Positions 26,444 to 35,454 of a DNA stretch of 64,000 nucleotides are shown piece by piece. The translations under genes and the position numbers were made by a program. The notes under the pieces were generated by a model. It made no database searches. It was not told where the DNA came from and worked only from the letters and a program-made list of their open reading frames with translations. The stretch spans positions 1 through 64,000 of the forward strand of contig JADJHU010000006.1 in NCBI GenBank assembly GCA_016707425.1, given 5' to 3'. Every line of letters begins with the position of its first letter. Position 1 is the first letter of the stretch. The stretch is from Gammaproteobacteria bacterium (GTDB lineage Bacteria; Pseudomonadota; Gammaproteobacteria; Steroidobacterales; Steroidobacteraceae).

Positions 26444-27633
26444 GCACGCTCGCGCTGCCACTCGAACGGGCGGGCCGGCGCGACGCGCTGCGTCTCGACT
26501 GGATGGTGATCGCACTCGTGCTCGCCATCGTGCTCCTCGGTCTCGTGATGGTGACCTCGGCGTCGATTTCCATCGCAAGCCGCGAGAGCGGCGAGGCCTT
26601 CATCTACCTGTACCGCCAGCTCGTGCTCGCGGCGACCGGTCTTGTCTGTGCAGCCCTGGTCTTCTGCGTCCGCACGGACCTGCTCGAGCGCATCAGCGGC
26701 CCGCTCGCCGTCGCGGCCGGTGCGCTGCTGCTGCTCGTGCTCCTTCCGGGCATCGGGCACGAGGTGAATGGCAGTCGCCGGTGGATCCGGCTCGCGGGGT
26801 TCAACTTCCAGGTTTCCGAGCTTGCGCGCGTGCTGGTCCTGATCTACGTGGCGAGCTACGCAGTACGTCGCGAAGCGGAGCTGCGCACGACCTTCCTCGG
26901 ACTCCTGCAGCCGCTCGGCGTACTCGGCCTGTTCGCCGGGCTGCTGGTCGTCGAGCCCGACTTCGGCGCCGCCTGCGTGCTGTTCGTCAGCGGCTTCGGT
27001 GTGCTCTTCCTCGCCGGTGCACGGCTGCGCTACGTGCTCGTGCTGACCGTCGGTGCGCTCGGCATCGGGGCGCTCATTGCCGTCAATTCGGCCTATCGCC
27101 TGCGCCGACTCACGGGCTTCCTCGATCCCTGGGCCGACCCCTTCGATACCGGATTCCAGCTCACGCAGTCGCTGATCGCGATCGGGCGTGGCCAGTGGTT
27201 TGGCGTAGGTCTCGGCGGAAGTGTGCAGAAGCTGTTCTACCTTCCCGAGGCACACACTGATTTTCTGTTCGCCGTGCTGGCCGAGGAACTGGGACTCTTC
27301 GGCGTGCTGCTCACGATGGGATTGTTTCTCGCGCTGGTGTGGAGGGTGTTCACGATCGCGCGCCTCGCGGCCGAGGCAGGTCTGAAGTTCCAGGCGTGGC
27401 TGGCGACAGGTTTCGCGCTGTGGCTCGGCACGCAGGTGCTCATCAACATCGGCGTCAACATGGGCGTGCTGCCGACCAAGGGTCTGACGCTGCCGCTGAT
27501 GAGCTACGGACGCTCGAGCCTGATCGTGACGCTCGCGTGGACAGGGCTCGTGCTGCGTGTCTACCACGAGGCGACCCGGCAGGTGCGCAGCCCGACGGCC
27601 ATGCGGGAAAGCCCCAAGGGGCGCAGTCCATGA
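26440..27633 (+). CDS. ftsW: SEDS-family peptidoglycan glycosyltransferase FtsW
   Basis: FtsW polymerises septal glycan from lipid II, working with FtsI. The 397-residue polytopic protein begins the SEDS core with LDWMVIALVLAIVLLGLVMVTSASISIA. It carries GSRRWIRLAGFNFQVSELA, then QSLIAIGRGQWFGVGLGGSVQKLFYLPEAHTDF (catalytic loop region), and ends with the signature PTKGLTLPLMSYGRSS. Position between murD and murG separates it from its paralogue RodA. It overlaps murG by 4 bases. Confidence 0.96.
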   Translation: MSTLALPLERAGRRDALRLDWMVIALVLAIVLLGLVMVTSASISIASRESGEAFIYLYRQLVLAATGLVCAALVFCVRTDLLERISGPLAVAAGALLLLVLLPGIGHEVNGSRRWIRLAGFNFQVSELARVLVLIYVASYAVRREAELRTTFLGLLQPLGVLGLFAGLLVVEPDFGAACVLFVSGFGVLFLAGARLRYVLVLTVGALGIGALIAVNSAYRLRRLTGFLDPWADPFDTGFQLTQSLIAIGRGQWFGVGLGGSVQKLFYLPEAHTDFLFAVLAEELGLFGVLLTMGLFLALVWRVFTIARLAAEAGLKFQAWLATGFALWLGTQVLINIGVNMGVLPTKGLTLPLMSYGRSSLIVTLAWTGLVLRVYHEATRQVRSPTAMRESPKGRSP

Positions 27634-28745
27634 GTGACCGACCCGTGCTCATCATGGCCGGTGGCACGGGCGGGCACGTGTTTCCCGCGCTTGCGCTTGC
27701 ACGCCTGCTGCGCGAGCGCGCGATCGGCGTGGTGTGGCTCGGAACCCGCCGCGGGCTTGAAGCACGCATCGTGCCGGCGGAACGCATCCCGATCGAGTGG
27801 CTCGCGGTGGGTGGACTCCGCGGCAAGGGTGCGCTCACCCTGCTTGCGGCGCCCTTTCGTCTGGCGCTGGCGCTTGCACAGGCGCTGCGCGTGATGTGGC
27901 GCCATCGGCCGCGGGCGGTCGTCGGCCTGGGTGGCTTCGTCACCGGTCCCGGGGGCGTGGCGGCCTGGCTCACACGCCGTCCGCTGCTGATCCACGAGCA
28001 GAATGCGATTGCCGGTTTCACGAACCGGCGTCTCGCGCCGCTCGCCACCGAGGTGCTAGAGGCCTTTCCGGGAAGTTTCGGGCCCGGACGGCGCGCGCGT
28101 GCGATAGGCAATCCCGTGCGCCGGGAAATCGCGCTCACTCCGCCGCCTGCCGAACGCTTCGCCCGGAGGGCGGGTCCCGTCCGTGTGCTCGTGGTCGGCG
28201 GCAGCCAGGGTGCAGCGCGCCTGAATGCAGTCGTGCCGTTCGCTCTCGCGCGTGTGGCCGGGCGCATCCCTCTCGAGGTGCGTCATCAGGCCGGCGAGCG
28301 CGGGTTCGAGGCTGCGCGCGAGAGCTACGAGCGTGCCCACATGCCTGCGGAGGTGCTGCCGTTCATCGACGACATGGCCGGCGCCTACGGCTGGGCGGAT
28401 CTCGTGATCTGCCGCTCGGGGGCACTCACGATCTCAGAGCTGGCCGCCGTCGGCGTGGCTGCGATTCTCGTCCCCTTTCCCGCGGCCGTGGACGATCACC
28501 AGACCCACAATGCCCGTTACCTCGTCGAGGCCGGCGCCGGTGTGCTCCTGCCCGAGCAGGATCTCGACGCGGAACGGCTGGCCGCGGAACTCGTGCCCTT
28601 GTGCGCCGATCGCGCACGACTGTCCGTCATGGCCGAGCGTGCGCGGCGCCTCGCGCGCCCGCAGGCAGCCGAGGAGCTGCTCGCCGCCACGCTTGCCATC
28701 TCGGGCGATGCCGGTCGCGCGACGCACGCCGGAGGCCTCGCATGA
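27630..28745 (+). CDS. murG: UDP-GlcNAc:lipid I N-acetylglucosaminyltransferase MurG
   Basis: MurG converts lipid I to lipid II at the inner face of the cytoplasmic membrane. From ATG 27630 it is 371 residues. It has the N-terminal glycine-rich loop AGGTGGHVFPALALA, then GLGGFVTGPGGVAAWL, HEQNAIAGFTNR, the second loop VVGGSQGAARLN, and the UDP-GlcNAc site ICRSGALTISELAAVGVAAILVPFP. It overlaps both neighbours by 4 bases. Confidence 0.96.
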   Translation: MSDRPVLIMAGGTGGHVFPALALARLLRERAIGVVWLGTRRGLEARIVPAERIPIEWLAVGGLRGKGALTLLAAPFRLALALAQALRVMWRHRPRAVVGLGGFVTGPGGVAAWLTRRPLLIHEQNAIAGFTNRRLAPLATEVLEAFPGSFGPGRRARAIGNPVRREIALTPPPAERFARRAGPVRVLVVGGSQGAARLNAVVPFALARVAGRIPLEVRHQAGERGFEAARESYERAHMPAEVLPFIDDMAGAYGWADLVICRSGALTISELAAVGVAAILVPFPAAVDDHQTHNARYLVEAGAGVLLPEQDLDAERLAAELVPLCADRARLSVMAERARRLARPQAAEELLAATLAISGDAGRATHAGGLA

Positions 28746-30166
28746 ACGACCGCATGCGGCGCATCCACACCATCCACTTCGTCGGCATCGGCGGCAGCGG
28801 CATGGGCGGCATCGCCGAGGTGCTCCTGAACCTGGGCTATGCCGTGCAGGGTTCGGACCTGAAGCCGAACGCCATCACCGCGCGACTCGCGAAACTCGGC
28901 GCCCGCATCGCCTTCGGGCATGCGCCCGGGCATGTCGAGGGCGCCGACGTGGTGGTCGTCTCGAGCGCTGTGTCGCCCGCCAATCCGGAGGTCGTGCAGG
29001 CGCTCGAGCGGCGCATCCCGGTCGTGCCGCGCGCCGAGATGCTCGGTGAGCTCATGCGCTTCCGGCATGCGATCGCCGTGGCCGGGACGCATGGCAAGAC
29101 GACGACCACGAGCCTCATCGCCAGCGTTCTCGCCGAGGGCGGCCTGGACCCGACCTTCGTCATCGGCGGGCGCCTGAAGAGCGCCGACAGCAACGCGCGA
29201 CTCGGTGCGGGTCGCTATCTCGTCGCGGAGGCGGACGAGAGCGACGCCTCGTTCATGCGCCTGCAGCCGATGATCGCCATCGTCACGAACATCGACAACG
29301 ATCATCTCGCCACCCACGAAGGCGACTTCGAGCGGCTCAAGCAGAGTTTCGTCGATTTCCTCCACAACCTGCCCTTCTATGGACTCGCGGTGCTGTGCGC
29401 GGACGATGAGCATGTCGTCAGCATCCTGCCGCGCATCGGGCGGCCCGTCGTCACCTATGGTCTCTCGGAAACGGCCGACGTACGTGCCGTGCGCATTCGC
29501 CGCGAGGGACTGCAGTCGGGCTTCGAGGTGCAGCGGCCCGGATACGCCGAGCCCCTCGCCGTTACGGTGAACCTGCCGGGTACCCACAATGTGCGCAACG
29601 CGCTCGCTGCGATTGCGGTGGCCACGGAGCTCGGCATCGATGATGCAGCGATCCGGCGGGCGCTCGCGCAGTTCCAGGGCATCGACCGGCGGCTGCAGCA
29701 CATTGCCGAGATCGATCTGCCCGGCGGACGGGTCACGCTCGTGGACGACTATGGTCACCATCCGACCGAGATCGCAGCGACGCTCGAGGCCGTCCGTCAG
29801 GGCTATCCGGAGCGCAGGATCGTGCTTGCCTTCCAGCCCCACCGCTACACGCGCACGCGCGATCTGCTCGACGATTTCGCACGGGTACTCTCGACGGCCG
29901 ACGCACTGCTGGTCACCGAGGTCTATGCGGCGGGCGAAGCGCCCATCGTCGGGGCCGACGGCCGCGCCATCTGTCGCGCGGTGCGCAGCCGGGGACACGT
30001 GGAACCGGTGTTCGTCGAGCGGGTGGAGGATCTCGGCCAGGCGCTGCGCGACGTGCTGCATGGGGGCGATGTGCTCATCACCATGGGCGCGGGCCACATC
30101 GGGACGATCGCACACGCCCTGCCTGCCGGACTCGCCGGCGCCCTTGCACCGGAAGGCACGCCGTGA
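28742..30166 (+). CDS. murC: UDP-N-acetylmuramate-L-alanine ligase MurC
   Basis: MurC adds L-Ala to UDP-MurNAc, the first ligase step. From ATG 28742 it is 474 residues. It shows the UDP-binding loop HFVGIGGSGMGGIAEVL, ATP loop VAGTHGKTTTTSL, EADESDASF, TNIDNDHLATHEGDF and the C-domain motif LVDDYGHHPTEIAATL followed by AFQPHRYTRTRDLLDDF. The ATG overlaps the murG stop and the end overlaps murB, each by 4 bases. Confidence 0.97.
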   Translation: MNDRMRRIHTIHFVGIGGSGMGGIAEVLLNLGYAVQGSDLKPNAITARLAKLGARIAFGHAPGHVEGADVVVVSSAVSPANPEVVQALERRIPVVPRAEMLGELMRFRHAIAVAGTHGKTTTTSLIASVLAEGGLDPTFVIGGRLKSADSNARLGAGRYLVAEADESDASFMRLQPMIAIVTNIDNDHLATHEGDFERLKQSFVDFLHNLPFYGLAVLCADDEHVVSILPRIGRPVVTYGLSETADVRAVRIRREGLQSGFEVQRPGYAEPLAVTVNLPGTHNVRNALAAIAVATELGIDDAAIRRALAQFQGIDRRLQHIAEIDLPGGRVTLVDDYGHHPTEIAATLEAVRQGYPERRIVLAFQPHRYTRTRDLLDDFARVLSTADALLVTEVYAAGEAPIVGADGRAICRAVRSRGHVEPVFVERVEDLGQALRDVLHGGDVLITMGAGHIGTIAHALPAGLAGALAPEGTP

Positions 30167-31062
30167 CGTTCGCCGTGGCCGCCGGGTTCCTGCCGCGCAT
30201 ACGCCATGAGGAGCCGATGAGCCGGCATACGTCGTGGCGTGTCGGCGGACCCGCGGAGCTGTTTTTCACGCCGAGTGATCGCGCCGATCTCGCCGCCTTT
30301 CTCACGCAGCTGCCCGGGGAGGTGCCGCTCCACTGGGTCGGGCTCGGCAGCAATCTCCTGGTGCGTGACGGCGGCCTGCGTGGCGTTGTCATCTCAACGC
30401 GCGGAGCGCTCGAGCGGCTGGAGCGCGAGGGCGAGACGGGCGTGTATGCGGAGGCGGGTGTGCCCTGCGCGCGGCTGGCACGTCGCTGCGTCAGGTGGAG
30501 CCTCGGTCCTGCTGCGTTCTTCGGGGGCATCCCGGGATCGGTCGGTGGCGCGCTCACGATGAATGCCGGCGCGCACGGCGGTGAGACCTGGCGCCACGTC
30601 GTCGAGGTGGAAACGATCGACCGCCGTGGCATCGAGCACCGCCGGAGTGCCGCGGAATATTCGGTCGGCTACCGGCGCGTGGTGGGTCCGGTGACGGGCG
30701 AATGGTTCCTGGCCGCGCGGTTCCGCTTCGAAGCCCGACCCGAAGCGAGTGACCGCGAGATCCGCGAGCTCCTCGAGCGGCGCGCGGCCAGTCAGCCGAT
30801 CGGAGAGTGGAGCTGCGGATCGGTGTTCACCAATCCGCCCGGAGATTTCGCCGCACGTCTCATCGAGGCGAGCGGCCTGAAGGGTCATCGTATCGGAGAT
30901 GCGTCGGTGTCGGAGAAGCACGCGAATTTCATCGTCAATCACGGTCAGGCGAGCGCGGCTGTGCTCGAGGAGCTGATCCGCTTCGTGCAGGAGACGGTCG
31001 CGCGCCGCCAGGGCGTGCGGCTCGAGACCGAGGTGCGCATCATCGGGGAGGCGCTGCGGTGA
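30163..31062 (+). CDS. murB: UDP-N-acetylenolpyruvoylglucosamine reductase MurB
   Basis: MurB is the FAD enzyme that reduces the product of MurA to UDP-MurNAc. The 299-residue protein has the FAD-binding block SRHTSWRVGGPAELFF, LGSNLLVRDGG, GIPGSVGGALTMNAGAHGGE and the catalytic region GSVFTNPPGDFAARLIEASGLKG. KHANFIVNHGQASA follows. Its length and the compact C terminus fit the shorter type II enzymes better than the E. coli form. It overlaps ddl by 4 bases (GTGA). Confidence 0.95.
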   Translation: MTFAVAAGFLPRIRHEEPMSRHTSWRVGGPAELFFTPSDRADLAAFLTQLPGEVPLHWVGLGSNLLVRDGGLRGVVISTRGALERLEREGETGVYAEAGVPCARLARRCVRWSLGPAAFFGGIPGSVGGALTMNAGAHGGETWRHVVEVETIDRRGIEHRRSAAEYSVGYRRVVGPVTGEWFLAARFRFEARPEASDREIRELLERRAASQPIGEWSCGSVFTNPPGDFAARLIEASGLKGHRIGDASVSEKHANFIVNHGQASAAVLEELIRFVQETVARRQGVRLETEVRIIGEALR

Positions 31063-32039
31063 GACTGCGTCACGACCCTGAATCATCACGGCGTGCTGCC
31101 GCGGCAGGCGAATTCGGCCGCGTGGCCGTGCTCCTCGGCGGTTCGTCGAGCGAGCGCGAGATCTCGCTCCTCAGCGGTCGCGCCGTGCTCGCGGCGCTCG
31201 CGCGTCGTGGGGTCGACGCACGGCCGTTCGATCCCGCGGAGCGTCCGCTCGCCGAGCTCGCTTCGGCCGGCTTCGCGCGAGCCTGGATTGCGCTGCACGG
31301 CCCGGGCGGTGAGGACGGGACGCTGCAGGGCGCGCTCGAATGCCTCGGCGTTCCCTATACGGGCAGTGGCGTGCTCGGCTCGGCCATTTGCATGGACAAA
31401 GTGCGCACCAAGCGCCTGACGCAGGCGGTGGGCGTGCCGACCGCGGACTTTCTCGTTCTGCACGGCCCGCAGGACTTCGAGCAGGCGCTCGAGCGGCTGG
31501 GTCTGCCGATGATCGTGAAGCCGGCCACCCAGGGCTCGAGCGTCGGCATGACGCGCGTGGAGCGTGCAGCGGATCTGCCGGCGGCCTACGCCGCCGCAGC
31601 CGGCCATGACCGCAGCGTCTTTGCCGAGCCCTGGATCACGGGCGGCGAGTACACGGTGGGGATTCTCAAGGACCGGGCACTGCCTTCGATCCGCATCGAG
31701 ACGCCGAAGATCTTCTATGACTACGAAGCCAAGTATCTGCGCGACGACACGCGCTATCTCTGCCCCTCCGGACTCTCGCGTCCGGCCGAGCAGCACCTCG
31801 CGAGTCTCGCGCTCGCAGCCTTCGAGGCAGCAGGGGCCAGTGGCTGGGGCCGTGTCGATTTCATGATGGATGGCGCGGGTCGCCCGCTGCTTCTGGAGAT
31901 CAACACCGTGCCCGGCATGACTGATCACAGTCTGGTGCCGATGGCGGCACGTGCCGTGCAGATCGACTTCGACGAGCTTGTCTGGCAGGTGCTCAAGACG
32001 AACTTCACGCGCGCGCCCCTCGGCGCAGGACGAGGCTGA
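31059..32039 (+). CDS. ddl: D-alanine-D-alanine ligase
   Basis: Ddl makes the D-Ala-D-Ala dipeptide used by MurF. From GTG 31059 it is 326 residues; the start is fixed by the overlap with the murB stop, and family sequence begins at GRVAVLLGGSSSEREISLLSG. ATP-grasp landmarks follow: ALHGPGGEDGTLQGALECLGVPYTGSGVLGSA, MDKVRTKRL, IVKPATQGSSVGM, and the C-terminal RVDFMMDGAGRPLLLEINTVPGMTDHSLVP. The SER serine corresponds to the conserved catalytic-loop serine near the N terminus. It is 2 bases from ftsQ. Confidence 0.95.
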   Translation: MRLRHDPESSRRAAAAGEFGRVAVLLGGSSSEREISLLSGRAVLAALARRGVDARPFDPAERPLAELASAGFARAWIALHGPGGEDGTLQGALECLGVPYTGSGVLGSAICMDKVRTKRLTQAVGVPTADFLVLHGPQDFEQALERLGLPMIVKPATQGSSVGMTRVERAADLPAAYAAAAGHDRSVFAEPWITGGEYTVGILKDRALPSIRIETPKIFYDYEAKYLRDDTRYLCPSGLSRPAEQHLASLALAAFEAAGASGWGRVDFMMDGAGRPLLLEINTVPGMTDHSLVPMAARAVQIDFDELVWQVLKTNFTRAPLGAGRG

Positions 32040-32041
32040 GC

Positions 32042-32830
32042 ATGGCGCCCCGCAATCGCCGCAAGCCGCGCGAGCGCCGCTGGCGTCTGCCGGCGATCGA
32101 CTGGCGGCGTGCCGCAGTGACGCTCGGTGCCGTGGCGGCCGTCGTGGCCAGCGGCGGCGGCATCGTCTGGGCGCTCGATCAGCCGATCGAGAGGATCACG
32201 GTCGTCGGGCGCTTCCAGCGCGTCGCGGCGCTGGACGTCGAGCAGGCGGTCAGGCAGCGGATCCAGCGCGCCGGCCTCGTGGGTGTCGACCTCGCGGGTG
32301 TGCGTCGCGCGGTGGCCCAGCTGCCATGGGTGGACACGGCGAGCGTGCAGCGCGAGTGGCCTCACGGACTGCGCGTCAACGTGGTCGAGCAGGTGGCCGC
32401 AGCGCGCTGGGGCGGCAATGGGCTCCTGAACGTGCGTGGCGAGCTCTTCCTGAGCGAGGCGCGGCACATCCCGCCGGAGTTGCCGAAGCTCTCAGGGCCG
32501 CGGGGCACCGAGTCCGCGGTGGCGCAGCGTTATCTCGCCGTGCAGGGCCGGCTCGTGGAGGCCGGGATGCGGCTGACGGCCGTGCGGCTCGACGATCGCG
32601 GCGCCTGGGAATTCGATCTGGACAACGGTGTGACGGTGCGTTTCGGCCGCCGTGATTTCGATCAGCGCTTCGAGCGCTTCTGCACGGCGGCACTGAAGCT
32701 CGTCGGGGAACGGGCGACCGACATCGTCCACGTGGACATGCGCTACACGAACGGCTTCGCCATCGGCTGGCGGGGAGGCGGCACGCGCGTTGCCGCGCGG
32801 GCAGGTGAGGAGAGCGACGGTGATGCCTAA
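32042..32830 (+). CDS. ftsQ: Cell division protein FtsQ
   Basis: FtsQ is a bitopic divisome protein that links FtsA-side and periplasmic components through FtsL/FtsB. The 262-residue product has a basic cytosolic N terminus (NRRKPRERRWRLP), one membrane helix (about residues 22-43), and a POTRA domain (PIERITVVGRFQRVAALDVEQAV, VGVDLAGVRRAVAQLPWVDTASVQREWPHGLRVNVVEQVAAARW). The beta domain has AGMRLTAVRLDDRGAWEFDL. It overlaps ftsA by 8 bases. Confidence 0.94.
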   Translation: MAPRNRRKPRERRWRLPAIDWRRAAVTLGAVAAVVASGGGIVWALDQPIERITVVGRFQRVAALDVEQAVRQRIQRAGLVGVDLAGVRRAVAQLPWVDTASVQREWPHGLRVNVVEQVAAARWGGNGLLNVRGELFLSEARHIPPELPKLSGPRGTESAVAQRYLAVQGRLVEAGMRLTAVRLDDRGAWEFDLDNGVTVRFGRRDFDQRFERFCTAALKLVGERATDIVHVDMRYTNGFAIGWRGGGTRVAARAGEESDGDA

Positions 32831-34058
32831 GCGACCCGAGAGAAACCTCATCGTGGGCCTCGACATCGGGACCTCGAAGGTCGTGGCCCTGGTCGCCGAG
32901 GTGGGTGCCGACGCTTCGATCGAGGTCATCGGCCTCGGCTCGCAGCCCTCGCGTGGCCTGAAGAAAGGCGTGGTGGTCAACATCGAATCCACCGTGCAGT
33001 CCATACAGCGCGCCGTCGAGGAGGCCGAGCTCATGGCTGGCTGCGAGATCCGCTCGGTCTACGCGGGCATCGCGGGCAGTCACGTGAGGAGCCTGAACTC
33101 TCACGGCATCGTCGCGATCCGCGACCGCGAGGTCAGCCACTCGGATGTCGAGGAAGTGATCCGCGCGGCCAGGGCCGTGGCGATTCCCGCTGACCAGAAG
33201 ATCCTGCACGTCCTGCCGCAGGAATTCATCATCGACGGGCAGGAAGGCATTCGCGACCCGATCGGCATGTCCGGCGTGCGCCTCGAGGCCAAGGTGCACA
33301 TCGTCACCGGTGCCGACAGCGCGGCCCAGAACATCGAGAAATGCATCGAGAAGTGCGGTCTCACGGTCGACGACGTGGTCCTCGAACAGCTCGCGTCGAG
33401 CTTCGCGGTGCTCACCGATGACGAGAAAGAGCTCGGTGTGTGCATCGTCGACATCGGCGGGGGCACCACCGACATCGCGGTGTTCTCGCAGGGCGCGATC
33501 CGCCACACGGCCGTCATTCCGATTGCCGGCGACCAGGTGACCAACGACATCGCGGTCTCCATGCGCACGCCGACGCAGTATGCCGAGGACATCAAGCTGC
33601 GCTACGCCTGCGCGCTCTCGCAGCTCGCCAATCCCGACGAGAGCATCGAGGTGCCGAGCGTCGGCGACCGTCCGGCACGACGCCTGGCCCGCCAGACGCT
33701 GGCCGAGGTGGTCGAGCCGCGCTACGAGGAGCTGTTCGCGCTCGTGCGCGAGGAGCTGCGCAGGAGCGGTTTCGAGGAAACGATCGCTGCCGGGATTGTG
33801 CTCACCGGTGGCAGCGCCCGCATGGAGGGTGCCATCGAGCTCGCCGAAGAAGTGTTCCACGTGCCCGTGCGCCTCGGCCTGCCGCAGTCGGTGCAGGGTC
33901 TCGCCGACGTGGTGCGCAACCCGGTCTATTCGACAGGCGTGGGGCTGCTGCTCTATGCGCGCGACAACACCTTCGGCGGCACATCCCGGCGCTCGCTCGG
34001 CGGCAATGCGCGGGGCGCGCTCGAGCGCATGAAGCGCTGGTTCCAGGGCAATTTCTGA
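32823..34058 (+). CDS. ftsA: Cell division protein FtsA
   Basis: FtsA is the actin-like ATPase that tethers FtsZ to the membrane. From ATG 32823 it is 411 residues. Landmarks are LIVGLDIGTSKVVALVAEV (phosphate 1), the SHV-type 1C region, IVDIGGGTTDIAVF (phosphate 2), and GIVLTGGSARMEGAIELA (adenosine). The last residues, LERMKRWFQGNF, form the amphipathic membrane-targeting helix, which is complete. The ftsZ start lies 72 bases on. Confidence 0.96.
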   Translation: MPKRPERNLIVGLDIGTSKVVALVAEVGADASIEVIGLGSQPSRGLKKGVVVNIESTVQSIQRAVEEAELMAGCEIRSVYAGIAGSHVRSLNSHGIVAIRDREVSHSDVEEVIRAARAVAIPADQKILHVLPQEFIIDGQEGIRDPIGMSGVRLEAKVHIVTGADSAAQNIEKCIEKCGLTVDDVVLEQLASSFAVLTDDEKELGVCIVDIGGGTTDIAVFSQGAIRHTAVIPIAGDQVTNDIAVSMRTPTQYAEDIKLRYACALSQLANPDESIEVPSVGDRPARRLARQTLAEVVEPRYEELFALVREELRRSGFEETIAAGIVLTGGSARMEGAIELAEEVFHVPVRLGLPQSVQGLADVVRNPVYSTGVGLLLYARDNTFGGTSRRSLGGNARGALERMKRWFQGNF

Positions 34059-34130
34059 AGCTGACAGCTGACAGACGAGACGAAGAAGACGTTTGACCAA
34101 CCACTTGACCATTCCCGAGGAGCGACTGAC

Positions 34131-35330
34131 ATGTTCGAACTGATGGACGCATACAGCCAGAGTGCCGTGATCAAGGTGCTCGGCGTCGGAGGCGGCGGCG
34201 GCAACGCCGTGTCGCACATGGTGGCGAGCGGCATCGAAGGTGTGGAATTCATCTGCATCAATACCGATGCGCAGGCACTCAAGCACTCGAAGGTGAAGAC
34301 GGCGCTGCAGATCGGCTGCAACATCACCAAGGGTCTCGGGGCGGGGGCTGATCCCGAGATGGGGCGCCAGGCGGCCATGGAGGACCGCGATCGGGTGATC
34401 GAGCTGATCGAGGGCTGCGACATGCTGTTCATCACGGCGGGCATGGGCGGCGGCACGGGCACGGGCGCAGCCCCGGTCGTGGCGCAGATCGCCAAGGAGC
34501 TCGGCATCCTCACGGTCGCGGTGGTCACGCGTCCCTTCGAGATGGAGGGCAGCAAGCGCTCCCTCGTGGCTGACCACGGCATTGCCGAACTCTCGAAGTA
34601 CGTCGACTCCCTGATCACGATTCCGAACCAGAAGCTGCTCACGGTACTCGGTCCGCAGACGACACTGCTCGACGCCTTCAAGGCCGCAAACGACGTGCTG
34701 CAGGGTGCGGTACAGGGCATCTCCGAGCTCATCACGCGCCCGGGCCTCATCAACGTCGACTTCGCCGACGTGCGCACGGTGATGGCCGAGACCGGCATGG
34801 CGATGATGGGCTCCGGCGTCGCGAGTGGCGAGAAGCGTGCGCGCGAGGCCGCGGAGATGGCGGTTTCCTCGCCGCTCCTCGAGGATGTGAACCTCGCCGG
34901 TGCTCACGGCATTCTCGTGAACGTCACGGCCGGCATGGATCTCTCGATCGGGGAATTCCAGGAAGTCGGCAACGTGGTGAAGCAGTTCGCCTCCGAGGAT
35001 GCGACCGTCGTGGTCGGAACGGTGATCGATCCCGAGCTTTCGAGTCAGGTCCGCGTGACCGTCGTGGCGACGGGGCTCGGCCGCCCGGCCGTGCAGAGCA
35101 TGCGTCCGGTCCAGCCACTGAGGGAGGCCGGCCGGCCGCAGGCGGAGGCGCCGCAGATCCGGATGGTGCGTCCGCGGACGCCACTGTCCGGCAGCGACTA
35201 CGCGCAGCTCGATACGCCGACGATCAAGCGCCAGCAGCAGCGAGCCGTGGGCGACGGCCTGCGACCGAGTGTCGACGATCCGGAGGATCTGCTGGATATT
35301 CCCGCCTTCCTGCGCCGGCAGGCGGACTAA
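34131..35330 (+). CDS. ftsZ: Cell division protein FtsZ
   Basis: FtsZ is the tubulin-like GTPase that forms the division ring. The 399-residue protein shows VLGVGGGGGNAVSHM, the tubulin signature GMGGGTGTGAAPVVAQIA, and the T7 synergy loop region LINVDFADVRTVM. A variable linker (about residues 318-385) follows. The C-terminal peptide DIPAFLRRQAD is the site that binds FtsA and ZipA; a ZapD gene is also in the window at 45634. A ribosome-binding site (GAGGA) sits 11 bases before the ATG. Confidence 0.97.
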   Translation: MFELMDAYSQSAVIKVLGVGGGGGNAVSHMVASGIEGVEFICINTDAQALKHSKVKTALQIGCNITKGLGAGADPEMGRQAAMEDRDRVIELIEGCDMLFITAGMGGGTGTGAAPVVAQIAKELGILTVAVVTRPFEMEGSKRSLVADHGIAELSKYVDSLITIPNQKLLTVLGPQTTLLDAFKAANDVLQGAVQGISELITRPGLINVDFADVRTVMAETGMAMMGSGVASGEKRAREAAEMAVSSPLLEDVNLAGAHGILVNVTAGMDLSIGEFQEVGNVVKQFASEDATVVVGTVIDPELSSQVRVTVVATGLGRPAVQSMRPVQPLREAGRPQAEAPQIRMVRPRTPLSGSDYAQLDTPTIKRQQQRAVGDGLRPSVDDPEDLLDIPAFLRRQAD

Positions 35331-35394
35331 CCGCGCTCCTGGGGCCTGTGGTACCGTAACGCGCCTCGCGGGCAAGATGCGTTATCACGCCGGA

Positions 35395-35427
35395 CTCCGG
35401 AGATCGGGAAAGCCCCGGTCTCCGGAG
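35395..35427 (+). promoter_or_regulatory. 14-bp hairpin in the lpxC leader
   Basis: Bases 35395-35408 pair with 35414-35427 over 14 positions (one T-G wobble), leaving a 5-base loop. No T run follows, so it is not a classical terminator. It lies 28 bases before the lpxC ATG within the 124-base ftsZ-lpxC gap. It could act as an RNA stability or translation element, or be a processing site; the function is inferred only from position. Confidence 0.5.
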
Positions 35428-35454
35428 CGCCGCCGGTTCTCCGCGACGGAGCCA

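Noticed and set aside
32376..35375. 999-codon open frame on the minus strand
   Set aside because: Antisense to ftsQ, ftsA and ftsZ; no family sequence is recognisable in it.
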